A program made the translations under genes and the position numbers. The notes under the pieces were generated by a model. That model made no database searches. It saw only the letters and a list, made by a program, of their open reading frames with translations, and was not told where the DNA came from. 64,000 nucleotides of DNA. Origin: CBDCVA01 sp965222935 [NCBI: Candidatus Latescibacterota bacterium] (GTDB taxonomy: Bacteria > Latescibacterota > CBDCVA01). The stretch is from assembly GCA_965222935.1 (NCBI GenBank), contig CBDCVA010000001.1:186001-250000 (forward strand), given 5' to 3'. Below are positions 26,360-35,738 of this stretch, piece by piece (within the stretch, counting starts at the first letter, position 1; each line of letters opens with the position of its first letter).

Positions 26360-28144
26360 ATGGAACCGGAGACGCTGAAGCTCGCCATCCGGGGGCGCCG
26401 ACGCTTTCACGCTCTGATGGTTGGCTTTGTTGTCCTGTGGACTGGCCTTGCGCTGCGTCTATTCCTGCTTCAGGTCATGGATGGGCCACACTACCGGGGG
26501 CTCGCGCAGAGACAACAGCAGAAGCGACAGAGGCTTCTTGCGCGTCGCGGCCGCATCCTGGACCGGCACTTGACTCCGCTGGTCGACAACGTTCTGGCGC
26601 GCCGCGTTGGAGCCGACCCTCGGAAGCTCAATGTACCCAAGGCTGTGCCGGTCATCACGGCCATCACGGGAGAGGACTCCGGGCTCCTACGCCAGCGGCT
26701 GGCGACACGATCGCCATTCGTCTGGTTAGCGCGTGGGGTGACGCCCGAGCAGGCGCGCGCACTGTCCGATGTTTCCGACTCGCCGATGCGCGTGGAGGTC
26801 GAGGTACAAAGGCATTATCCGCTGGGCGCTCTGGCGGGCTCGGTGATAGGGTTCACGGATGTGGATGGCGAGGGGATCGAAGGGATTGAGGCTGCCTTTG
26901 ACGCCCAACTGGCCGGGCGCGACGCGTGGCGCGTAGTTCAACGGAACGGCGCCACCGGCGAGGTCTTCGCCTCAGTGGCGGACGGTGACGAATCACCGCG
27001 CGATGGGGACGATATAGTCGTGACGCTTGATGCGCGCTACCAGGCCATCGTCGAAGCTGAGCTGGCTGCGACCGTGCGCGAGCACGACGCGCGGGGTGGA
27101 GTGGCGGTATTCCTGGCGCCGGCCACGGGCGAGATCCTCGCTATGGCGCAGGTGCCCAACGTGCATCCGTCCGCCTTTGAGCTTGCCTCATCCCGAGCGC
27201 GCCGCAACCGCTCGATCACCGATGGTTACGAACCGGGGTCGACCTTCAAGCTGGTAACGGCTGCGGCGGCTCTGGAGAGCGGCCGCTTCGGCCCTTCGAC
27301 CCTCGTAGATTGCCACGGCGGACAACTGACCGTGGGTGGAGATGTCTTTCACGACCACCACCCTCTCTATGAACTCAGCTTTCAGGAGGTCTTCGCTCAG
27401 TCGAGCAACCTGGGCATGATCAGCGCCGCTCTCAAGGTCGGGGCACGTCCATTCTATCTGACGGCCCGCCAGTTCGGTTTTGGCCACGAGACTGGCCTGG
27501 GTCTGCCCGGTGAGGCGAAGGGCATCCTGCGTGAGCCAACGGCCTGGTCAGCGCGCTCACTGCCCAGCCTGGCCATCGGGCAGGAGGTGCTGGTCACGCC
27601 ACTACAGTTGGCTTGCGCATACGCCGTGGCTGCCAATGGGGGGAAGCTGGTTCCACCCAGGATCGTGCGCTACTTCCTGAGCTCGGACGGCGGGGTTCGT
27701 GACCCATTACCGTCGGCGGTGGGCAGGCGGGTCATCTCAGAGGCTACCGCACGTGAACTTCTGGCGTTCATGCGGACGTGCGTGGCGTCGGGTACGGGGC
27801 GCTCTGCGCAGGTGGAGGGGCTTGCCGTCGGTGGGAAGACCGGAACTGCCCAGAAAAGCGCCCCGGGCCGTAGGGGCTATCTTAAGAACGAAGTCGTGGT
27901 TTCATTCGTGGGAATTTGTCCGCTGGAGGCTCCTCGCATGGTGGGGCTGGTCGTCATCGACGAACCGCGGGGACGCGCATGGGGCGGCACGGTGGCGGCT
28001 CCGGCCTTTCGCCGCATGGTGCGACGGATGTTCGCACTCGATGGTGCTGTGCACGCGCGCGCGGTCGATAGCGTCTCCCCGGTCTCCGAGGGCGAGATCA
28101 GCCGGGATAGGCGCAGTGGGTGGTTGGCATCGAGTATGTTGTGA
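26360..28144 (+). CDS. ftsI: Division transpeptidase, penicillin-binding protein 2/3 (FtsI)
   Basis: Class B penicillin-binding protein of 594 residues that cross-links septal peptidoglycan. There is one N-terminal transmembrane helix (about 20-40), a dimerisation domain with RRGRILDR, and a transpeptidase domain with the nucleophile motif S294-TFK, the S348-SN motif and K493-TG. The ATG at 26360 has GGGAGG just upstream; longer readings overlap ftsL. No PASTA domains. In most dcw clusters murE would follow directly; here a 366-base stretch without a recognisable gene precedes murF. Confidence 0.94.
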   Translation: MEPETLKLAIRGRRRFHALMVGFVVLWTGLALRLFLLQVMDGPHYRGLAQRQQQKRQRLLARRGRILDRHLTPLVDNVLARRVGADPRKLNVPKAVPVITAITGEDSGLLRQRLATRSPFVWLARGVTPEQARALSDVSDSPMRVEVEVQRHYPLGALAGSVIGFTDVDGEGIEGIEAAFDAQLAGRDAWRVVQRNGATGEVFASVADGDESPRDGDDIVVTLDARYQAIVEAELAATVREHDARGGVAVFLAPATGEILAMAQVPNVHPSAFELASSRARRNRSITDGYEPGSTFKLVTAAAALESGRFGPSTLVDCHGGQLTVGGDVFHDHHPLYELSFQEVFAQSSNLGMISAALKVGARPFYLTARQFGFGHETGLGLPGEAKGILREPTAWSARSLPSLAIGQEVLVTPLQLACAYAVAANGGKLVPPRIVRYFLSSDGGVRDPLPSAVGRRVISEATARELLAFMRTCVASGTGRSAQVEGLAVGGKTGTAQKSAPGRRGYLKNEVVVSFVGICPLEAPRMVGLVVIDEPRGRAWGGTVAAPAFRRMVRRMFALDGAVHARAVDSVSPVSEGEISRDRRSGWLASSML

Positions 28145-28510
28145 GGCGAAGAACTCTGAGGGAAAGATGCGTCTTGGTGAAGGTTCGTGCCCGGGATGTG
28201 CGCCGGACGCTGGCTACGGTGGCCAGCAGGTTTCTAGGGAATCCGATGCCACAGCACGGGTCATTCAGAGCCGGGGGGGCCGATGGTTGGGCGTCGGTCA
28301 GTCATATGGGCGCGCCTGTCCTAAAGGCGGGGGACGGCGCAACGTCCGGAGATTGACTGTGACGCATGATGGGTCTCCGCGCAGCCCGGTTCTACGACTC
28401 GTTCTCCCGAGGGTCACGAGCCTTCACCGGTTTCAGTTACCGCGCTCGGTGCGTTCGCTGCGCACACCCGGGCGCGGTAACGCATTTTTGATGAGGTCCC
28501 GCAGCTAACG
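28145..28510 (+). other. Unexplained 366-base gap where murE is expected
   Basis: No recognisable gene. Short open frames exist (for instance a GTG at 28120 to 28356, and an ATG at 28167 to 28508) but their peptides match nothing I know and lack good ribosome-binding sites. No MurE motif (GTNGKTT-like or DNPR) is present on either strand, so if this is a murE remnant it is very decayed. The right end contains the terminator-like hairpin at 28436-28489. An uncharacterised RNA or leader for murF is possible. Confidence 0.5.
28436..28489 (+). terminator. Terminator-like hairpin just before murF
   Basis: A perfect 10-bp stem, GTTACCGCGC (28436-28445) with GCGCGGTAAC (28472-28481), extends inward by a wobble pair and three further pairs. 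It is followed after GCA by TTTTT (28485-28489). The loop is about 18 to 26 bases. This is the shape of an intrinsic terminator or attenuator. It ends 21 bases before the murF ATG, inside what should be a continuous operon. Confidence 0.5.
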
Positions 28511-29974
28511 ATGGTTCCACTCTCGTTCGATCAGGTGCGTCGTTTCGTCGGCGGTCGTCTCGAATGGCGCGTCACCCCTGCGGGGTCCGCCCCATCCGTG
28601 CAGCGGGTCGTGACCGACTCGCGGGTTGCCACCGACGGCGACCTCTTCATCGCGCTCGGGGGTACCCAGCATGATGGCCACGCCTTCGTTGCCGATGCGT
28701 GTGAGCGGGGTGCGGTGGGGGCCATCGTTCGGGCGGATTGGGCAGAGGCTCGAGGGCTGAGGCCCGGTGCTCGGTTTGCTCTCGTTCGCGTGCCCGAAAC
28801 GCTGCGTGCCTATGGCCAGCTCGCGGCGGGCTATCGCCGAACGCGCTCGATCCAGGTCGTGGCCGTGACGGGCTCGAACGGCAAAACGACGACCAAGGCG
28901 TTCATCGCGTCCATCCTCGCCATGCGTTATCGTGTGCGCCAGAGTATCGCGAGCTACAACAATGAGGTGGGTGTCCCGGCAACGCTTCTCTCAGCCGACG
29001 CCGCCGATGAGGTCGTGGTCGTCGAGATGGGGGCCCGCCAACCGGGCGACCTGGCGTACGTCTGTGAGATCGCTCAACCCACGGCGGGTGTGATCACCAA
29101 CATCGGCAGGGCTCACCTGGAAACGCTCGGTTCGCTTGAAGGGGTCATGCGCGCCAAACGCGAGCTCGTCGAAGCGCTGGGTGCATCCGGGGTCGCCATC
29201 CTGCCCTGGGATGACCCGTATTACGCCTCCCTTCGCGCCGCAGCCCGCTGTCGCTCGGTGTCCTTCGGATTCGAGACCGGCGCCGAGATGCGCGGGCGTG
29301 AGCTGGCGTTAACGTCGGACGCCCGGCCCAGTTTCTCTCTTGGCGCGGAACGGCTGACGTTACGCACACCCGGTGCGCACAATGCTCGAAATGCTCTCGG
29401 GGCTCTCGCTTTAGGCACGACGTTCGGCGTGTCGTTGATCGCCATGCGCACAGCTCTCGAAGCGGTGCGGCCGGAAGGGATGCGGCTGGAGGAGCGCGAA
29501 GTCGGCGGCCTACGCCTGCTCGTGGACTGCTACAACGCTAATCCCGATTCCGCTGCCGCTGCTTTGGATGTGCTTGCGGCGAGTAGCGTCGCTGATGGTG
29601 GGCGTCGGCTGGCCTTTCTGGGCGAGATGCACGAGGTGGGCACAGGAACGGAAGACTCGCACGAGGAACTGGGGCGGCGGGCGGCCGAGGCTGGCGTGGC
29701 GGAACTGGTCGGCGTCGGCGCCTGGGCGGAGGCGGTTGTGCGGGGCGCTGTGGCCGCCGGCTTGCCCATGTCGCGGGCTCACGTTTGCGCTTCCAACGCG
29801 GCGGCGGCGCTCGTAGAGACCCTGGCACGACCCGGCGATCTGGTCCTGATCAAAGGCTCGCGCGCCGCCCGCATGGAGGCGATCGTGAACGCATTGGCGG
29901 GTGGCATGGGTGCTGCCCGAGCGCCCGAGTGTGGATCGTCACCCCTCCATGCCCGGGCGGATGCCGTCGTCTGA
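28511..29974 (+). CDS. murF: UDP-MurNAc-pentapeptide synthetase (D-Ala-D-Ala adding enzyme)
   Basis: ATP-dependent Mur ligase of 487 residues that adds D-Ala-D-Ala to UDP-MurNAc-tripeptide. The N-terminal domain has VVTDSRVATDGDLFIALGG, the ATP loop is VTGSNGKTTTKAF (residues about 118-130), followed by SYNNEVGVPATLL, VVEMGARQPGDLAYV, ITNIGRAHLE and the C-terminal DCYNANPDS. These distinguish it from MurE and MurD. It is the first Mur ligase in this cluster; murE is absent before it. mraY follows. Confidence 0.94.
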   Translation: MVPLSFDQVRRFVGGRLEWRVTPAGSAPSVQRVVTDSRVATDGDLFIALGGTQHDGHAFVADACERGAVGAIVRADWAEARGLRPGARFALVRVPETLRAYGQLAAGYRRTRSIQVVAVTGSNGKTTTKAFIASILAMRYRVRQSIASYNNEVGVPATLLSADAADEVVVVEMGARQPGDLAYVCEIAQPTAGVITNIGRAHLETLGSLEGVMRAKRELVEALGASGVAILPWDDPYYASLRAAARCRSVSFGFETGAEMRGRELALTSDARPSFSLGAERLTLRTPGAHNARNALGALALGTTFGVSLIAMRTALEAVRPEGMRLEEREVGGLRLLVDCYNANPDSAAAALDVLAASSVADGGRRLAFLGEMHEVGTGTEDSHEELGRRAAEAGVAELVGVGAWAEAVVRGAVAAGLPMSRAHVCASNAAAALVETLARPGDLVLIKGSRAARMEAIVNALAGGMGAARAPECGSSPLHARADAVV

Positions 29975-30005
29975 GCTCGTGTCTCCGGAGGCAGCGTAGA
30001 AAGCG

Positions 30006-31091
30006 ATGCTCTACCACTTGCTGTACCCTTTGCGCGATGTCTTTTCTGCTTTCAACATATTCCGGTACATTACTTTCCGAGCTACCTATGCCACCATCAC
30101 GGCGCTTCTGATCTGCTTTGTCGTTGGGCCCATGATCATCGCCTGGCTGCGTCGTTCCGCGGTGACCCAGGTCATCCGGGCTGACGGTCCCGAGTCCCAC
30201 CAGGCCAAGGTGGGCACGCCCACCATGGGCGGGCTGATCATTCTGTTGGCGGTGGTCGTCTCCACGATCTTATGGGCTCCGCTGAACAATGGCTATGTGC
30301 TTCTGGCGCTTTTGGCGATGGTCTGGCTGGGTGCCCTGGGCTTCATCGACGATACCCTCAAGATACGCACCGCTGGCGGTAGGGGGTTGGCGCCGCGCTA
30401 CAAGCTCGCCGCACAGGGCGCCTTGGGCGTTGTGATCGGGACGATCCTGTACGTTCACCCTCTGGCTCCTGAGTTCGGCACTCAAACCAGTGTGCCTTTT
30501 TTCAAGGACGTTCACATCCATTTCCACTGGTTTTACATCCCCGCCGTGGCGCTAGTCATCACCGGGGCATCCAATGCCGTCAACCTCACCGATGGCCTTG
30601 ACGGTCTGGCCATTGGCCTGGTCGGGATTGTCACCAGCGCTTTCGCCTTGATCTGCTACGTCACCGGCCGGTCTACCTCCAGCGAGTACCTGCGCATCGA
30701 CTATCTACCTGGCTCGGGCGAGCTGACCATCTTCTGCATGGCGCTTTTGGGTGCCAGCTTGGGGTTTTTGTGGTTCAACGCCAGACCGGCGCAGGTCATG
30801 ATGGGCGACACGGGCGCGCTCGCTCTAGGCGGCGCCATTGGTACCCTCGCCGTGCTCTCGAAGATGGAACTTGTGCTTGTGATCATCGGCGGTGTCTTCG
30901 TCATCGAAGCGCTATCGGTGATCGCTCAGGTCCTGTCCTTCCGTTACCGTCACAAGCGGGTCCTCCGCATGGCTCCCTTGCACCACCATTTCGAGCTCTG
31001 CGGCTGGCCCGAATCGAAGGTCGTCATACGGTTCTGGATTCTGGGCGTGCTCTTTGCGCTTCTAGGGCTTTCCACCTTCAAGATTCGATGA
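30006..31091 (+). CDS. mraY: Phospho-MurNAc-pentapeptide translocase
   Basis: Polytopic membrane enzyme of 361 residues that transfers phospho-MurNAc-pentapeptide to undecaprenyl phosphate, giving lipid I. About ten transmembrane helices are visible. Signature motifs are present: SHQAKVGTPTMGG, GFIDDTLKIR (catalytic Asp pair), NLTDGLDGLA, GDTGALALGG, and the histidine motif MAPLHHHFELCGW near the C-terminus. The stop overlaps the ftsW start (ATGA). In most clusters murD would follow; here ftsW does. Confidence 0.96.
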   Translation: MLYHLLYPLRDVFSAFNIFRYITFRATYATITALLICFVVGPMIIAWLRRSAVTQVIRADGPESHQAKVGTPTMGGLIILLAVVVSTILWAPLNNGYVLLALLAMVWLGALGFIDDTLKIRTAGGRGLAPRYKLAAQGALGVVIGTILYVHPLAPEFGTQTSVPFFKDVHIHFHWFYIPAVALVITGASNAVNLTDGLDGLAIGLVGIVTSAFALICYVTGRSTSSEYLRIDYLPGSGELTIFCMALLGASLGFLWFNARPAQVMMGDTGALALGGAIGTLAVLSKMELVLVIIGGVFVIEALSVIAQVLSFRYRHKRVLRMAPLHHHFELCGWPESKVVIRFWILGVLFALLGLSTFKIR

Positions 31092-32266
31092 CCGCCCCGG
31101 GCGGCGACTCTGCGGATTCTGGGGCGCGTGTCGGGGGAGTGGACCGTGCCCTTCTGGCTATCGCCCTCATCCTGGTGGCCCTGGGAGTGGTCATGGTTTT
31201 CAGTGCCAGTGCTTTAGTAGCGGCGGAGCGTTTCGGCAAAGCTACGTTCTTCGCCGAGCGGCACCTCGTGCGGGCCGTCATCGGAATCGCCTTGATGCTC
31301 ACCCTGGCGCAGCTTCCCGCCGACGTTTTCGCCCGATTCGCCCGGCCGGCGATGCTCCTGACTTTGGGTCTCCTGCTCCTGCTGCTGTTGGGTGCGTGGA
31401 TCGGCTGGCCTCCGACCATCAACGGTGTGCGGCGTTGGATCACGCTGGGACCGTTCACCTTCCAACCCTCAGAGCTCGCGAAGGTGGCGCTGGTGCTCTA
31501 CCTGGCCGAGGCACTGCCGCGTAAAGGGCGTCGGGTGCGAAAGTTCTGGATGGGTCTTGCGGGTCCGCTCATAGTGGTCCTGTTCGTCGCGGCACTGGTG
31601 GCCGCCGAGCCAGACCTGAGCGGCGCCAGCGCCGTCGTGCTCATCGCCCTTGCGGTGTTCTGGCTGGGCGGCGTGCGGCTGAGCCACGTCGTTCTCCTCG
31701 GCGGCACGGCAATTGTGTGCTTTCTGGCTGTCGTGCTGGGAGTAGGGCACGGTATCGATCGGGTTGTCGGCGGCTTCCTCGACCGTTCGGCGCACGCGCA
31801 TCAAGCGGGTTATCACCTCTCCCAGTCGTTGCTCGGTCTGGGCTCCGGCGGCCTCTGGGGACTGGGCTTGGGGGCTTCGCGCCAGAAAATGTTCTTCCTG
31901 CCGGAACCCCACACGGACTTTATCTTCTCTGTGATCGGCGAGGAACTGGGTTTCATCGGAGCGTTGTTGACGTGCGGGCTGTTCATCGCCTATGCTTTCC
32001 GGGCGTGGGCCATCGCGCGGCGTGCGCCGACGCAGCAGGGTTTTCTGCTCGCCGCGGGGCTGGCAGGGACGCTGGGACTATCGGCCTGGCTGCACGTGGC
32101 CGTGGTGCTGGGCGTGGTGCCGCCCACCGGCTTGCCCTTGCCTTTCGTCAGTTACGGCGGCACGGCGCTCGTGATGGCGTTGGCCTCCACGGGTATCATC
32201 CTCAACATCTCGCGAACGTTGGAGCCTCAGCGACGGTGGCTGAAACCCGTCGGCATGGTGCCATGA
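31088..32266 (+). CDS. ftsW: Septal peptidoglycan polymerase (SEDS family FtsW)
   Basis: SEDS glycosyltransferase of 392 residues that polymerises lipid II at the septum with the FtsI transpeptidase. The ATG overlaps the mraY stop by four bases. About ten helices are visible, with motifs NGVRRWITLGPFTFQPSELAK, AAEPDLSGASAVV (usually EPDxG), QAGYHLSQSLLGLGSGG, FLPEPHTDFIFSVIGEELGF and LPLPFVSYGGTALV. The stop overlaps the murG start by four bases. Confidence 0.94.
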   Translation: MTAPGGDSADSGARVGGVDRALLAIALILVALGVVMVFSASALVAAERFGKATFFAERHLVRAVIGIALMLTLAQLPADVFARFARPAMLLTLGLLLLLLLGAWIGWPPTINGVRRWITLGPFTFQPSELAKVALVLYLAEALPRKGRRVRKFWMGLAGPLIVVLFVAALVAAEPDLSGASAVVLIALAVFWLGGVRLSHVVLLGGTAIVCFLAVVLGVGHGIDRVVGGFLDRSAHAHQAGYHLSQSLLGLGSGGLWGLGLGASRQKMFFLPEPHTDFIFSVIGEELGFIGALLTCGLFIAYAFRAWAIARRAPTQQGFLLAAGLAGTLGLSAWLHVAVVLGVVPPTGLPLPFVSYGGTALVMALASTGIILNISRTLEPQRRWLKPVGMVP

Positions 32267-33378
32267 GGCTGGTCTTCGCTGGCGGGGGAACGGGGGGCCA
32301 CGTCTACCCCGCCCTGGCGGTGGCGGAAGAGGTGGCCCGACGTGCGCCAGGAAGCCAGATCCTCTTTCTGGGGACGGCGGGTGGGCTCGAAAGCCGCGCT
32401 ATCCCCTCAGCCGGTTTCCCTCTCCGGTCCGTCTGGGCACGCCCTCTGGCCCGGCGGCTCTCATGGGCGCTGGCGTTCTGGCCGCTTCACCTTGCGCGTG
32501 GGGTCCTGAGCGCCTGCACGGCCCTGGCACGTTTCAAGCCGCATGTGGTTGTCGGTAGCGGTGGCTACGTCAGCGGTCCCGCGGGCATCGCCGCGCTTCT
32601 CTGCGGTGTGCCGTTGGTGCTCTTGGAACAGAATATTTTACCTGGATTAGTGACGCGGCTTCTGGCGCCGCTGGCCCGCCGCGTCTATGTGTCATCGGCT
32701 GATACGCTCCGGTTTCTGGACAGACATAGCAATGTCGCCGTCGCGGGCAATCCCCTTCGGCTCGGCTTCGGTCTCATGGGCCGCGCGGAAGCGCTTCGCC
32801 GCTTGAATCTCCCTCCCGATGAAGGCCGCCTCACGGTCTTGGTAACCGGTGGTAGCCAGGGCTCCGTGCCGATCAACGAGGCTGTCCTGATAGGGCTTTC
32901 CCTGTTGGGGACGGAAAAAGTGCGGTTTTTGTGGCAGACCGGCCCCTCGGATTTCGATCGACTCCAAAGGGCGTGTGCCGGGTTGCCCATCGAGGTACAC
33001 CTTCGATCTTACATTGATGAGATGGCTGCGGCGTACGCCGTCTGCGATCTGGTCGTCGCACGTAGCGGTGCCATGACGGTTGCGGAGCTGACCACCTGCG
33101 GCCTTCCGTCCGTTTTGATCCCACTCCCGCATGCTGCCGCCGGCCATCAGACTGCCAACGCTCGGCATCTGGAGCGTACGGGTGCCTGCATGGTGATCCC
33201 GCAGGCCGAGCTTGCGCCCCAGCGGCTGGCCTCGGCCATCGCTGAGTTGGCCGCCGATCCACGGCGTCTGAGGGAGATGGGTGAGCATGCACGATCTCTA
33301 GCGCAAAGCGATGCAAGGAACCACATTGCGGAGGACTTGACGCGCAGATGGGAACAGCGCCTGAAAACGGACTGTTGA
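32263..33378 (+). CDS. murG: Lipid II synthase MurG (GlcNAc transferase)
   Basis: Peripheral membrane GT28 glycosyltransferase of 371 residues that adds GlcNAc to lipid I. The start at 32263 begins MRLVFAGGGTGGHVYPALAVAEE, the N-terminal glycine loop. VVVGSGGYVSGPAG and LEQNILPGLVTRLLA follow, then the UDP-GlcNAc side with VTGGSQGSVPINEAV, AVCDLVVARSGAMTVAEL and IPLPHAAAGHQTANA. Overlaps ftsW by four bases and murC by up to 31. Confidence 0.95.
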   Translation: MRLVFAGGGTGGHVYPALAVAEEVARRAPGSQILFLGTAGGLESRAIPSAGFPLRSVWARPLARRLSWALAFWPLHLARGVLSACTALARFKPHVVVGSGGYVSGPAGIAALLCGVPLVLLEQNILPGLVTRLLAPLARRVYVSSADTLRFLDRHSNVAVAGNPLRLGFGLMGRAEALRRLNLPPDEGRLTVLVTGGSQGSVPINEAVLIGLSLLGTEKVRFLWQTGPSDFDRLQRACAGLPIEVHLRSYIDEMAAAYAVCDLVVARSGAMTVAELTTCGLPSVLIPLPHAAAGHQTANARHLERTGACMVIPQAELAPQRLASAIAELAADPRRLREMGEHARSLAQSDARNHIAEDLTRRWEQRLKTDC

Positions 33379-34814
33379 AGGCACCTAGCGCCCTGGATGC
33401 GCCGAGCCAGGCCTATCGCCGGCTTCATCTAGTGGGTATCGGCGGTGCAGGGATGAGTGCTCTGGCGGAACTCCTCTTGCGCCGCGGCTTCGCCGTCTCG
33501 GGCTCGGACCTAGTGAGTTCGGGAATGACGCGGCGGCTGGCGCAAATGGGCGCCCGGGTCGCCATCGGTCACGCGGCTGAGCACACGCTGGGCGTTGATC
33601 TCGTCATCTATTCGGCCGCTGTGCCGCCAACCAATGTCGAGCTCGAAGCCGCGCGCGCGGCCCGCGTTCCTACGATCCGCCGCGCGGAGGCCCTCGGCGT
33701 CCTGGGTTGTGGAAAGGAAACGATCGCCGTCGGGGGAACGCACGGCAAGACGACGACCGCATCGCTCACATGTGCGGTTCTGACCGAGGCAGGGCTGGAC
33801 CCCACCGCCCTTGTGGGCGGGCGGATACGGGTCCTCAATTCCGGGACGCGGCTGGGCGAGGGTCCGCATCTGGTCGTCGAGGCGGATGAGTTCGGTCGCT
33901 CCTTCCTGACGCTTCGTCCCGTGGTCACCGTCGTCACCAGCGTGGAAGGGGATCATCTGGATTGCTATCATGACCTGGCCGACCTAGAAGAGGCGTTCGT
34001 CCGGTTCGCCAGCTCCACCTCGCCCTCGGGGCGGACCATCTTCTGTGCGGATGACCCTGGCGCCCGGAGGTTGGTTTCTCGCGTGGACGTGCCCTCTCTG
34101 CTGTACGGGTTCGGGCCCGACGCGCACGTTCGCGCGGACGCGATGGAGCAGGTGGGGTGGTCGACGGCCTTTACATTACGGGTGGACGGGCGCACCGCCG
34201 GGCGTGCGACGCTTCGGGCTCCGGGCTGCCACAACGTCTCCAACGCCTTGGGGGCCGCCGCCGTGGGCGTGGCGCTGGGTGTGGAGCTGTCGGCGATCCT
34301 CAGGGGACTCGATGCGTGGCAGGGCGTACACCGCCGGTTCGAGATCAAAGGCACCGCGGGCAATACGGTGGTGGTGGACGATTATGCGCACCACCCCACG
34401 GAGATCCGAGCCACGCTGGTTGCTGCGCGCGCCCTTCGATCCGGGCCAATCGTTGCTGTTTTTCAACCCCACCTGTACTCACGCACGCGGGACTTTGCCG
34501 ATGACTTCGGCGCCGCCTTAGCCGAAGCGGACGCCGTGGTCATCATGGACGTTTACCCTGCGCGCGAGGAGCCGTTGCCCGGGGTGAGTGGGGCGCTCGT
34601 GGCCGACGCCTGCCTGCGCGCTGGGTGCGCTGACGTGACATATGTGCCGGATCGTCAACGACTCATGGAAGTCGTCCGCCATCGGGCCGCCGAGGCCGCG
34701 ATGGTGCTCACCTTGGGCGCGGGTGACATCGACGCCCTTGGCGAGGTCCTGGTGGACGAACTGCGCCTGGCGCACACCGTTGGGCCGGTTCGGCCCAGCG
34801 CCAAAGGGGGGTGA
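33348..34814 (+). CDS. murC: UDP-MurNAc-L-alanine ligase
   Basis: ATP-dependent Mur ligase of up to 488 residues adding L-Ala to UDP-MurNAc. Motifs: LVGIGGAGMSALAELL with the early GSD, the ATP loop VGGTHGKTTTASL (near residue 127), VVEADEFGRSFL, CHNVSNALGA, HRRFEIKG, VVDDYAHHPTEIRATL and FQPHLYSRTRDF. The ATG at 33348 overlaps murG by 31 bases; a TTG at 33375 that overlaps the murG stop is a credible alternative and removes only nine residues. murB follows after six bases. Confidence 0.95.
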   Translation: MGTAPENGLLKAPSALDAPSQAYRRLHLVGIGGAGMSALAELLLRRGFAVSGSDLVSSGMTRRLAQMGARVAIGHAAEHTLGVDLVIYSAAVPPTNVELEAARAARVPTIRRAEALGVLGCGKETIAVGGTHGKTTTASLTCAVLTEAGLDPTALVGGRIRVLNSGTRLGEGPHLVVEADEFGRSFLTLRPVVTVVTSVEGDHLDCYHDLADLEEAFVRFASSTSPSGRTIFCADDPGARRLVSRVDVPSLLYGFGPDAHVRADAMEQVGWSTAFTLRVDGRTAGRATLRAPGCHNVSNALGAAAVGVALGVELSAILRGLDAWQGVHRRFEIKGTAGNTVVVDDYAHHPTEIRATLVAARALRSGPIVAVFQPHLYSRTRDFADDFGAALAEADAVVIMDVYPAREEPLPGVSGALVADACLRAGCADVTYVPDRQRLMEVVRHRAAEAAMVLTLGAGDIDALGEVLVDELRLAHTVGPVRPSAKGG

Positions 34815-34820
34815 GCCGAG

Positions 34821-35738
34821 GTGGCTAACGTGGGCGAGCGGCAGCGACTGGCGGGCAGCGACGATCTGGCCTCCGTGGGTACCGACGTCCGGCGGGACGA
34901 AAACCTGAGGGGCCTCACCACGCTCGGCGTCGGTGGCCCGGCCGCCGTGGTCGTCCGCGCGCGGGAGGAGGCCGACATCATCCGCGCGCTCGCCCTTGCG
35001 GAGCGGTCCGGGCGGCCCGTTCGCGTCATCGGTGCGGGTACAAATCTCCTGGCCAGCGATGCGGGTTTCGACGGAGTCATCATCAAGCTGGGGCGCGGCT
35101 TTCGGGGAGTACAGCGGGAGGGTCATTGCGTCGAAATCGGCGCCGCTGCGACGATGAGCCGGCTGGTGGATTTCTGTTTACGGGAGGGGCTCACCGGCGT
35201 GGAATTCGCCGGTCAGATCCCTGGTACCGTCGGGGGAGCGATCGCGGGCAATGCTGGCGCCTATGACGGTGAGACCGCCGATCGGCTTGAGGCAGTGTGG
35301 GGGGTGGACATCCCCACGCGCCAGCCCGTCCGCCTTTCGCGCGAAGAGATCACTTTCGCCTACCGGAACTCCACATTGCGGAATCGGGTGGTGATTACGC
35401 GGGCCCGTTTCGCTCTGGAGCCCGGGGAAGATGCCGCCAGCCGCGAACGGGTCCGCGTGCTTAGGGGCCATCGCACGGCGACGCAGCCGATGGGTGTCCG
35501 GACGGCGGGTTGTGTGTTCAAGAATCCGCCCGGTCTTTCCGCCGGGGCGCTGTTGGACCGCGCCCAACTCAAAGGCCAAGCCGTGCGCGACGCCGCCATG
35601 AGCGAGACGCATGCGAATTTTCTGATCAACCTCGGCGCTGCGACGGAGGTCGATGTCCGTGAGCTCATCGCTCTTGCCCGGCGCGTGATCCTCCATAGCT
35701 ACGGCATTCGCTTGGAATTGGAGCTTGTGGAGCTATGA
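34821..35738 (+). CDS. murB: UDP-N-acetylenolpyruvoylglucosamine reductase
   Basis: FAD enzyme of 305 residues that reduces UDP-GlcNAc-enolpyruvate to UDP-MurNAc. It starts at a GTG. FAD-binding parts are LTTLGVGGPAAVVV, VIGAGTNLLASD and GVEFAGQIPGTVGGAIAGNAGAY; TFAYRNSTL follows. The proton-donor segment reads TAGCVFKNPPGLSAGALLD: cysteine occupies the position that is serine in the well-studied enzymes, a variant also found in other bacteria. The layout (no extra C-terminal loop) is type II. The stop overlaps the ftsQ start. Confidence 0.93.
   Translation: MANVGERQRLAGSDDLASVGTDVRRDENLRGLTTLGVGGPAAVVVRAREEADIIRALALAERSGRPVRVIGAGTNLLASDAGFDGVIIKLGRGFRGVQREGHCVEIGAAATMSRLVDFCLREGLTGVEFAGQIPGTVGGAIAGNAGAYDGETADRLEAVWGVDIPTRQPVRLSREEITFAYRNSTLRNRVVITRARFALEPGEDAASRERVRVLRGHRTATQPMGVRTAGCVFKNPPGLSAGALLDRAQLKGQAVRDAAMSETHANFLINLGAATEVDVRELIALARRVILHSYGIRLELELVEL

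Noticed and set aside
28120-28508. Short open frames in the ftsI-murF gap as a possible new gene or murE remnant
   Set aside because: No ribosome-binding site, no recognised sequence and no Mur ligase motif; kept only as an unexplained gap.
34821-35738. MurB with Cys in place of the catalytic Ser as an inactive enzyme
   Set aside because: All FAD and substrate motifs are intact and Cys at this position is known in other bacterial MurB proteins, so loss of activity is not implied.
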